NCBI GenBank assembly: GCA_015057205.1
Contig: SVEW01000121.1
Location: 1-7,032, forward strand
DNA length: 7,032 bases
Source: Lachnospiraceae bacterium
GTDB taxonomy: Bacteria > Bacillota > Clostridia > Lachnospirales > Lachnospiraceae
Direction of reading: 5' to 3'
Shown here piece after piece: positions 1 through 6,051 of the stretch (position 1 is the first letter of the stretch; each line of letters begins with the position of its first letter). Below the pieces are notes generated by a model. That model was not told the origin of the DNA. It saw only the letters and a list, made by a program, of their open reading frames with translations, and made no database searches. The position numbers and the translations under genes were made by a program.

Positions 1-930
1 TGCTTCCATAAATTCCTTTTCCAGCAGGGTAATCATACCCACGCCATTTTCTAACTGTAAAAAACCATCATAGCGTTCTTCCTCAGGCAATGGCCTATCC
101 GCCAATAAATACCATTCATCGCTGGCCTGTGCAAAATGAAATCCAAATCGATCGTAAGCAATCTTCTGCCATTTTTCAATAATATCAATGGTTTGTCCCG
201 CTTCCTCTTTGTTAAACGGCTCTAAAGGATATAGTCCCTCTCGGTACTTCGACAATCCTACCGGCACCACGGAAACACTTTGCATCGCCGGTGCGAGCTT
301 AAACAACTCCTGCAAGCTATATTCTAACTCCGCTCCATCATTAACACCCTTGCATAAAACAATCTGTCCATTCATTACAATTCCGGCCTCTGCAAACCGA
401 TAAATCTTCTTAAGGGCTTCCCCTGCAAAACGATTATGAAGCATCATACAGCGAAGTTCCGGATTCATGGTCTGCACAGACACATTAATCGGTGACATCT
501 TATACGTAATAATTCGCTCCACATCTTCTTCACTCATGTTTGTCAACGTCACGTAGTTTCCTTGCAAAAACGACAGCCGGCTGTCATCATCTTTAAAATA
601 CAGCGTTTCACGCATTCCCGGCGGCATTTGATCAATAAAACAAAAAATACATTTATTGCTGCAAGAACGATAGTCATCCATCATCCCGTTCTCAAATTCA
701 ATGCCTAAATCGTCTTCATATTCTTTCTCAATATCAAATTCCCACTCTTCTCCATCCGGTTTCGCAATCACCACTGTCAGGAATTCTTCATTACACAAAT
801 AGTGATAATCAAAAACATCCTTCACCTTCTGGCCATTAATTTCTACCAGTCGATCCCCCGGTTCAATCCCAAGCTCCTCCGCAATACTGCCCGGCGCTAT
901 GGATTTCACAGTATGTTCCTGTTTCTTCAT
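1..930 (-). CDS. DUF512 family PDZ/radical-SAM protein (3' end outside window)
   Basis: The frame opens at the ATG at 930-928 and stays open for 310 codons to the window edge, so the C-terminus is missing; family members are about 430-450 residues. Residues 8-60 form a small PDZ-like domain (APGSIAEELGIEPGDRLVEI, then ING). Next comes the family's cysteine signature, C90-x3-C94-x2-C97 in SCSNKCIFCFIDQMPPGMR, the likely ligands of a radical-SAM [4Fe-4S] cluster, followed by the typical DDDSRLSFLQGNYVTLTN block at 114-131. The later part (SVVPVGLSKYREGLYPL, about residues 220-236) leads into the DUF512 domain proper. The start is supported by GGAAAGG at 937-943, six bases upstream, and by PDZ homology beginning at once. 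Role unknown: a cytosolic, presumably SAM-dependent Fe-S enzyme. In many clostridia the family sits just upstream of der (GTPase EngA), which would lie beyond coordinate 1; that is expectation, not observation. Family assignment is confident. Confidence 0.93.
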   Translation of the reverse strand, partial: MKKQEHTVKSIAPGSIAEELGIEPGDRLVEINGQKVKDVFDYHYLCNEEFLTVVIAKPDGEEWEFDIEKEYEDDLGIEFENGMMDDYRSCSNKCIFCFIDQMPPGMRETLYFKDDDSRLSFLQGNYVTLTNMSEEDVERIITYKMSPINVSVQTMNPELRCMMLHNRFAGEALKKIYRFAEAGIVMNGQIVLCKGVNDGAELEYSLQELFKLAPAMQSVSVVPVGLSKYREGLYPLEPFNKEEAGQTIDIIEKWQKIAYDRFGFHFAQASDEWYLLADRPLPEEERYDGFLQLENGVGMITLLEKEFMEA

Positions 931-936
931 AAATTT

Positions 937-943
937 CCTTTCC
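937..943 (-). promoter_or_regulatory. Ribosome binding site of the DUF512 gene
   Basis: GGAAAGG on the minus strand, six bases before the ATG at 930. It is a moderate Shine-Dalgarno match and fixes the start of the gene. Confidence 0.7.
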
Positions 944-953
944 GTATACGTCA

Positions 954-1004
954 AAACACGTTCACACGATATACCTTTCAAAAGTATATCACATGAACGT
1001 GTTC
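954..1004 (-). promoter_or_regulatory. Paired near-palindromic elements (candidate repressor operators) over the DUF512 promoter
   Basis: Two 10-bp near-palindromes flank the -10 box: GAACGTGTTC (995-1004 on the plus strand), inside the -35/-10 spacer, and AAACACGTTC (954-963), just past the predicted start of transcription. They are inverted copies of each other: the 10-base arms AACACGTTCA (955-964) and TGAACGTGTT (994-1003) are exactly complementary. A second inner pair, GATATAC (968-974) and GTATATC (984-990), is also exactly complementary. Centre-to-centre distance of the outer elements is 41 bp, close to four helical turns, which would suit two dimers on one DNA face. The cognate regulator is unknown. 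Alternatively the dyad works as an RNA hairpin in read-through transcripts from nifJ. Confidence 0.5.
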
Positions 1005-1011
1005 TTTCCAA
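983..1011 (-). promoter_or_regulatory. Sigma-A-type promoter of the DUF512 gene
   Basis: On the minus strand there is a -35-like TTGGAA (1011-1006), a 17-bp spacer and a -10-like TATACT (988-983) with an extended TG one base upstream of it. The A-rich stretch further upstream (about 1012-1035) could act as an UP element. Transcription would start near 976, giving a leader of about 45 bases. This is a motif reading only; it separates the DUF512 gene from nifJ, which has its own terminator just upstream. Confidence 0.62.
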
Positions 1012-1047
1012 CTATTAATTTTTTCTTTTCACATTACTGTTCAAACG

Positions 1048-1084
1048 AAAAAACCACCGTACCTTCCAAATGGAAAGTACGGTG
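1048..1084 (-). terminator. Rho-independent terminator of nifJ
   Basis: On the minus strand a 13-bp stem (arms 1084-1072 and 1067-1055, continuous with one G-U wobble in the RNA) closes a 4-base loop. One G follows, and then a run of six T (1053-1048). It begins 34 bases after the nifJ stop codon. The T run lies only on the minus-strand side, so it serves nifJ. Confidence 0.93.
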
Positions 1085-1118
1085 ATTCCGTCGTTATCAA
1101 TATAGTACGAAACTTTAA

Positions 1119-4100
1119 TTATTCAGCACCGTATAATTTAACTAATTTCTCAAGATGAGCTCTCTTAGCCTTTGCATTGTTCTCTGCTGCATTGAACAAT
1201 TCCTCAGCTCTTGCCGGGTTAGCACGTACAAGTGCGTTGTAACGAACTTCTCCGTTTAAGAACTCTTTGTAATCGCCGGTTGGCTCCTTGCTGTCTAAGC
1301 TGAATGCCGGTTTTCCTTCTGCTGCAAGTGTTGGGTTGTAGCGGAAGTTGTGCCAGTATCCTGCCTCAACTGCTAATTTCTCTTCTGTCTGAGATTTAGC
1401 CATACCTTTCTTAATACCATGGTTGATACATGGAGCGTAGCAAATTACGAGAGATGGTCCCGGATATGCTTCAGCTTCAGAGATTGCTTTTACGCACTGG
1501 TTGTAATCAGCACCCATGGATACCTGAGCAACGTATACATAACCGTAGCTCATTGCAATTGCTGCAAGGTCTTTCTTCTTAACTTCTTTACCACCAGCTG
1601 CAAACTGTGCGATTGCTCCGGTTGGTGTAGATTTAGAAGACTGTCCACCTGTGTTACTATAAACCTCGGTATCGAATACTAAGATGTTGATATCTCTACC
1701 GGAAGCAAGTACGTGGTCTACACCACCAAATCCGATATCGTATGCCCATCCGTCTCCACCGAAGATCCACTGGGATTTCTTAGCTAAGAAGTCTTTGTCA
1801 TTTAAGATTTCTTTGCCCTTGTCGCATCCACATTTTTCTAATGCAGCTACTAATTCATCCGTTGCTTTTCCATTTTCAGCACCACAGCTGAAGGTATCTA
1901 ACCATTTCTGTCCTGCTGCTTTTACATCTTCATTGCTTCCATTAGCAACAATGTCAGCAACTTTCTCTTTTAATCCATCACGGAGTGCCTTCTGAGCAAG
2001 GAACATACCGTAACCGAACTCAGCGCCATCTTCGAATAAGGAGTTAGACCAAGCCGGTCCTTTTCCTTCCGGAGTAACAGCGTATGGTGTAGATGGTGCA
2101 GAGTTAGCCCAGATGGAAGAACATCCGGTAGCGTTTGCAATGTACATTCTATCACCAAATAACTGAGTAACTAACTTCGCATATGGTGTCTCTCCACATC
2201 CTGCACAAGCTCCGGAGAACTCAAGAAGTGGCTGTTTGAACTGAGAACCTTTTACAGAAGCTGCTTTGAATTTCTCTACTACATCTTCTTTAACAGTTAC
2301 AGTTCTACCAAAATCGAAGTATTTCTGATCATCTGCATTAACTTCAAAGTTCTGCATGGATAATGCCTTTTCACCCTTCATGCCTGGGCAGACATTGACA
2401 CAAGAACCACATCCTGTACAGTCATATGTAGATACTGTTACAGCAAACTTGTACTGTGGCATTCCTGTCATGTCAAGCATCTTCATGCCTTCCGGTGCCT
2501 TCTTAGCTTCTTCTTCTGTCATAGCCACTGGTCTGATTACAGCGTGTGGACATACATAAGAACAGAAGTTACACTGGATACATTTTGCAGGATCCCATAC
2601 AGGAACGTCTACTGCAACACCACGTTTCTCGTATGCAGCTGTTCCGGATGGTGTTGTACCATCAACATACTCTTTGAATGCAGAAACAGGTAATTTGTTT
2701 CCTTCCTGAGCGTTAACAGGAATCTGAATATTGTTAACGAAGTCGATAACTGCTTTGTTGTCGCCTTCTGCTTTCTTTCCAAGGAACTCATCTTTGCAAT
2801 CTTTCCAGCTTGCAGGAACATCAATCTTAACGATCTGCTGTGCACCCTGATCAATTGCAGCGTAGTTCATCTGAACGATGTTGTCACCTTTCTTACCATA
2901 AGTAGCTTTAGCAGCTGCTTTCATAAGTTCAATTGCCTTTGCTTCATCAAGTACTCCGGAGAGTTTGAAGAATGCAGACTGCAATACGGTGTTGATACGT
3001 CCGCCAAGTCCGATTTCTTTACCAATCTTAATACCGTCGATGGTGTAGAATTTAATGTTGTGCTCAGCGATGTAACGTTTCATCTGTCCCGGTAAGTTCT
3101 CTTCAAGTCCTGCCATATCCCATGAGCAGTTCAAAAGGAATGTACCGCCATCAACTAAATCCTGAACCATGTTATATTTATGAACATATGCAGGATTGTG
3201 GCAAGCTACGAAGTTTGCCTTGCTGATAAGGTATGTGGAACGAATTGCTTTCTTACCAAAACGTAAGTGAGAAATTGTTACACCACCGGACTTCTTAGAG
3301 TCATAATCAAAGTATGCCTGTGCATACATATCTGTGTTATCACCGATAATCTTGATGGAGTTCTTGTTTGCTCCAACAGTACCGTCAGCTCCTAATCCCC
3401 AGAACTTACAGTTAATGGTTCCTTCCGGAGTTGTTACAGGATTCTCTTTTACTTCAAGAGAAAGATGTGTAACATCATCGTTGATACCTACCGTAAATTT
3501 AGCCTTATCATGGTTGTTATAAACAGCGATAATCTGACCCGGTGTAGTATCTTTAGAAGCAAGACCATAACGTCCTGTAAAGATTGGAGTCTTGTCGAAT
3601 TTGCTTCCCTTTAATGCAGAAACAACGTCTAAGTATAATGGTTCACCCATTGCACCCGGCTCTTTGGTTCTGTCAAGAACAGTAATCTGCTCTACAGTGT
3701 CAGGAATAGCTTCGATTAAAGCTTCTTTGCAGAATGGTCTGTAAAGACGAACTTTAATAAGACCTACCTTCTCACCTTTTTCTACTAAGTAGTCGATGGT
3801 CTCGTCGATGGTTTCACATACAGAACCCATAGCTACGATAACATGTTTTGCATCAGCTGCTCCGTAGTAGTTAAATAATTTATAATCTGTACCAATCTTC
3901 TCGTTAACTTTGTCCATATATTCCTGAACAATAGCTGGCATAGCATCATACTTGGAGTTACATGCTTCTCTTGCCTGGAAGAAGATATCAGGGTTCTGTG
4001 CAGAACCTCTATGAACAGGATGATTTGGATTCAATGCATCTTTTCTAAATGCATCGATTGCATCCATATCTACCATATCTTTCAAATCTTCGTAATCCCA

Positions 4101-4655
4101 TGTTTCAATCTTCTGAATTTCATGAGAAGTTCTAAATCCATCAAAGAAGTTAATGAATGGAATTCTTCCTTTAATTGCTGCACAGTGTGCAACCGGAGTT
4201 AAATCCATAACTTCCTGTACGGAAGATTCACAAAGCATAGCTACACCTGTCTGACGACAAGCATATACGTCAGAATGATCTCCAAAGATAGATAATGCGT
4301 GGCTTGCAATACAACGTGCAGATACGTTAAATACACCCGGAAGTCCTTCACCTGCAACTTTGTAAAGGTTCGGAATCATAAGAAGTAATCCCTGAGATGC
4401 TGTATAAGTAGTTGTTAAAGCACCTGCTGCTAAGGAACCGTGTACGGTACCTGCTGCACCGGCTTCGGACTGCATTTCTGTTACCTGAACAGTGTGTCCA
4501 AAAATGTTTTTTCTGCCCTGAGTTGCCCATTCATCTGTGGCTTCTGCCATTACAGATGATGGTGTAATCGGATAGATAGCCGCAACGTCTGTATACGCAT
4601 AAGATGCGTGTGCTGCTGCATGGTTTCCATCCATAGTTTTCATTGAACGTTTCAT
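1119..4655 (-). CDS. nifJ: Pyruvate:ferredoxin (flavodoxin) oxidoreductase
   Basis: Full-length single-chain PFOR of 1178 residues. It oxidises pyruvate with CoA to acetyl-CoA and CO2 and passes two electrons to ferredoxin; cytosolic, normally a homodimer. Domains in order: N-terminal pyruvate/TPP-binding domain with YPITPSS (28-34), the QSEAGAAG loop (62-69) and R114, matching the Thr31, Glu64 and Arg114 known from the Desulfovibrio africanus enzyme; a middle transketolase-C-like domain and the gamma domain (about 260-640); a two-cluster ferredoxin domain with CxxCxxCxxxC at 692-702 and 746-756; and the C-terminal TPP domain with proximal-cluster cysteines C817, C820, C845 and C1076, GDGWAYDIGFGG (968-979) and the TPP/metal loop ending in N1001 (YSNTGGQ). 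All key residues are present. The chain ends about where the long C-terminal arm of the Desulfovibrio enzyme would begin, as in other clostridial forms. The start is fixed by a strong RBS. It appears monocistronic, with terminators on both sides. Confidence 0.98.
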   Translation of the reverse strand: MKRSMKTMDGNHAAAHASYAYTDVAAIYPITPSSVMAEATDEWATQGRKNIFGHTVQVTEMQSEAGAAGTVHGSLAAGALTTTYTASQGLLLMIPNLYKVAGEGLPGVFNVSARCIASHALSIFGDHSDVYACRQTGVAMLCESSVQEVMDLTPVAHCAAIKGRIPFINFFDGFRTSHEIQKIETWDYEDLKDMVDMDAIDAFRKDALNPNHPVHRGSAQNPDIFFQAREACNSKYDAMPAIVQEYMDKVNEKIGTDYKLFNYYGAADAKHVIVAMGSVCETIDETIDYLVEKGEKVGLIKVRLYRPFCKEALIEAIPDTVEQITVLDRTKEPGAMGEPLYLDVVSALKGSKFDKTPIFTGRYGLASKDTTPGQIIAVYNNHDKAKFTVGINDDVTHLSLEVKENPVTTPEGTINCKFWGLGADGTVGANKNSIKIIGDNTDMYAQAYFDYDSKKSGGVTISHLRFGKKAIRSTYLISKANFVACHNPAYVHKYNMVQDLVDGGTFLLNCSWDMAGLEENLPGQMKRYIAEHNIKFYTIDGIKIGKEIGLGGRINTVLQSAFFKLSGVLDEAKAIELMKAAAKATYGKKGDNIVQMNYAAIDQGAQQIVKIDVPASWKDCKDEFLGKKAEGDNKAVIDFVNNIQIPVNAQEGNKLPVSAFKEYVDGTTPSGTAAYEKRGVAVDVPVWDPAKCIQCNFCSYVCPHAVIRPVAMTEEEAKKAPEGMKMLDMTGMPQYKFAVTVSTYDCTGCGSCVNVCPGMKGEKALSMQNFEVNADDQKYFDFGRTVTVKEDVVEKFKAASVKGSQFKQPLLEFSGACAGCGETPYAKLVTQLFGDRMYIANATGCSSIWANSAPSTPYAVTPEGKGPAWSNSLFEDGAEFGYGMFLAQKALRDGLKEKVADIVANGSNEDVKAAGQKWLDTFSCGAENGKATDELVAALEKCGCDKGKEILNDKDFLAKKSQWIFGGDGWAYDIGFGGVDHVLASGRDINILVFDTEVYSNTGGQSSKSTPTGAIAQFAAGGKEVKKKDLAAIAMSYGYVYVAQVSMGADYNQCVKAISEAEAYPGPSLVICYAPCINHGIKKGMAKSQTEEKLAVEAGYWHNFRYNPTLAAEGKPAFSLDSKEPTGDYKEFLNGEVRYNALVRANPARAEELFNAAENNAKAKRAHLEKLVKLYGAE

Positions 4656-4661
4656 TCTATT

Positions 4662-4668
4662 CCCTCCT
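4662..4668 (-). promoter_or_regulatory. Strong ribosome binding site of nifJ
   Basis: AGGAGGG on the minus strand, six bases before the ATG at 4655. It selects this ATG over the in-frame ATGs at codons 5 and 8 and fits a very highly expressed enzyme. Confidence 0.9.
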
Positions 4669-4718
4669 ACATAATGGTCTATATTTAAGGTCTTTACCCA
4701 TATAGCCTCTAATTAATA

Positions 4719-4747
4719 ATGATAATAAAAAAGGGCAATAAAATCAA
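4719..4747 (-). promoter_or_regulatory. Candidate nifJ promoter overlapping the upstream terminator
   Basis: On the minus strand TTGATT (4747-4742) and TATCAT (4724-4719) are separated by 17 bp, a fair sigma-A match. Transcription would start near 4712, giving a leader of about 57 bases. The -35 element lies in the loop of the terminator that ends the preceding gene, and the spacer includes one hairpin arm. The region is AT-rich, so chance matches are possible. I see no conserved riboswitch or strong attenuator in the leader. Confidence 0.4.
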
Positions 4748-4766
4748 CCCCTAATTGCCCTTTTTT
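4727..4766 (-). terminator. Rho-independent terminator of the ApbE-like gene
   Basis: A perfect 13-bp inverted repeat: AAAAAAGGGCAAT (4727-4739) and ATTGCCCTTTTTT (4754-4766), with a 14-base loop. Read on the minus strand it gives a GC-cored stem ending in a U run, 13 bases after the stop codon at 4780. The sequence is symmetric (A run on one side, T run on the other), so it would also stop plus-strand transcription, but no plus-strand gene faces it. Confidence 0.92.
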
Positions 4767-4779
4767 CATAATTATTCAC

Positions 4780-6030
4780 TTAATTTCTTTCTACTTCGTA
4801 CGTTATTCCGTCCCTGTCAAACAAGTCGTCAATCGTTACTGTAGAATCATTGCATATTATCTTATGGTTTTCGTAATATAGCGTGAAAATACCATTTTTT
4901 GAAAGGCTGTGTACATCATCTTTCGAAAATTTATCCGTTATAAATACCGGAATCATTTTTAACAGTATGTCCACACAACCCGATTTTTTTCCGGTCATGA
5001 TCAAATCATTTTTACTGCTTTTGCAGATACCATCTTCCATAGAAAGGAACGATGTGCGAATTTCTTTTGTATTTTTGGTCTCGTAATACCGATATTTATC
5101 CTGCGCACTCATGGAATAATTATACAAATAGACAATACTCCTTGCTCCTTTGTAATGAAACTTACCTGCCTCAAAATACTGCTCCCCCTCCCGATCATAC
5201 AATGTCATCTCAAAATCGGAATTGGTAGCATCAAAATTGTTTGTAAATCCATCCGCACTGGCGATGTATCCTGCCAGATGGTTTCCCTTTTTCATAACAT
5301 CTGCGATATAATCTACAATAAATGCATTTTTCATCCAGTTAAAATCAATGTAAGTATGTACATTTACGCTTTTCGCGTAAGCACTGTATTCATCAGATAC
5401 GAAAAGCTTCACCTTGTCATTTCCTAAAAGTTCAAGCTTTACGCTCTTTTCATCCCTTGCAAATTCTGCAAGTTTCTGATACTTTTCCTTTACTTCATCG
5501 TTCGTAAAAGGGTCAAAAGAATAAGCTTCTTCATCTGTATCCGCAAAGAAAATCTGATCATAACAATCATGTATTGAACCAAGATACAAATTCCGAAGCC
5601 CGCTTTTTTCTACCTGCTCAAACGCATGGTATAACACGTGATCTACTTTAATTTCCTCACCGGGGTGCTCATTAATGTATTTCACATTATGCACCCCGGA
5701 AAAGGATTTTTCATTATGAAAGATTCGGAATGACTTTACCATGGCATTGGTATACAACTTCTGCAATTCATTATATTCTACAGAAGCGGTTGCACCGTTG
5801 TAACCTATGTTATAGAAAAACGTAAAATCACCGGCACAACTTTGTTTCTTCGCCTCAACCGTCACTTCACGCCATCCCGGTTGTTTTATAATAGCTTTTG
5901 ATAAACCATAAGTTAATGATCCTACACCAACGATGAGAAAGAAAACAGCGATAATAATTCTTCGTTTCGCCCTTTGCATTTCCGGGTCGATTTTTTTCTC
6001 TTTTCTTTCTTTCTTTTCTTCGTTAGGCAT
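4780..6030 (-). CDS. Membrane-anchored protein with divergent ApbE-like domain, probably non-catalytic
   Basis: A 416-residue protein. Residues 1-24 are highly charged (Lys/Glu/Arg-rich) and cytosolic by the positive-inside rule; 25-44 (IIIAVFFLIVGVGSLTYGLS) are one membrane segment with no signal-peptidase or lipobox site that I can see; the remainder should face outside. That part follows the order of ApbE, the FAD:protein FMN transferase, by eye: an early helix ending in YIN (118-120); IDFNWMKNAFIVDYIADVM (228-246), which aligns without gaps to the family's LDLGGIAKGYAVD region, keeping D229 and D240 but changing the Lys-Gly-Tyr core to Asn-Ala-Phe; and GKKSGCVDILLK (347-358), matching the late metal-site segment, with D354 kept and the Thr four residues on replaced by Lys. 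The HIxDPxTG segment is missing. I infer a degenerate, possibly inactive homologue; a wholly different family is possible. It starts 21 bp after the ATPase stop, so it is probably in its operon. Confidence 0.6.
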   Translation of the reverse strand: MPNEEKKERKEKKIDPEMQRAKRRIIIAVFFLIVGVGSLTYGLSKAIIKQPGWREVTVEAKKQSCAGDFTFFYNIGYNGATASVEYNELQKLYTNAMVKSFRIFHNEKSFSGVHNVKYINEHPGEEIKVDHVLYHAFEQVEKSGLRNLYLGSIHDCYDQIFFADTDEEAYSFDPFTNDEVKEKYQKLAEFARDEKSVKLELLGNDKVKLFVSDEYSAYAKSVNVHTYIDFNWMKNAFIVDYIADVMKKGNHLAGYIASADGFTNNFDATNSDFEMTLYDREGEQYFEAGKFHYKGARSIVYLYNYSMSAQDKYRYYETKNTKEIRTSFLSMEDGICKSSKNDLIMTGKKSGCVDILLKMIPVFITDKFSKDDVHSLSKNGIFTLYYENHKIICNDSTVTIDDLFDRDGITYEVERN

Positions 6031-6036
6031 GATAAC

Positions 6037-6042
6037 TCTCCT
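6037..6042 (-). promoter_or_regulatory. Ribosome binding site of the ApbE-like gene
   Basis: AGGAGA on the minus strand, six bases before the ATG at 6030, in the 21-bp gap after the ATPase stop. It supports this start and independent translation within a shared transcript. Confidence 0.8.
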
Positions 6043-6051
6043 ATGTTTTTC

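Noticed and set aside
188..403. Plus-strand open frame of 71 codons.
   Set aside because: It lies fully antisense to the well-supported DUF512 coding frame, has no clear RBS and no recognisable domain.
802..996. Plus-strand open frame of 64 codons running into the intergenic region.
   Set aside because: It is mostly antisense to the DUF512 PDZ domain and ends inside the promoter dyad; no RBS or family resemblance.
995..1004. LexA (SOS) box reading of GAACGTGTTC.
   Set aside because: Firmicute LexA boxes have GAAC and GTTC separated by four bases; here the gap is two.
1419..4530. Several open frames of 60-103 codons on both strands inside nifJ.
   Set aside because: All are shadows of the long, strongly biased nifJ coding sequence, which has intact cofactor motifs throughout.
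4883..5427. Two plus-strand open frames (67 and 90 codons) opposite the ApbE-like gene.
   Set aside because: Antisense to a full-length gene with its own RBS and terminator; no start signals or domains of their own.
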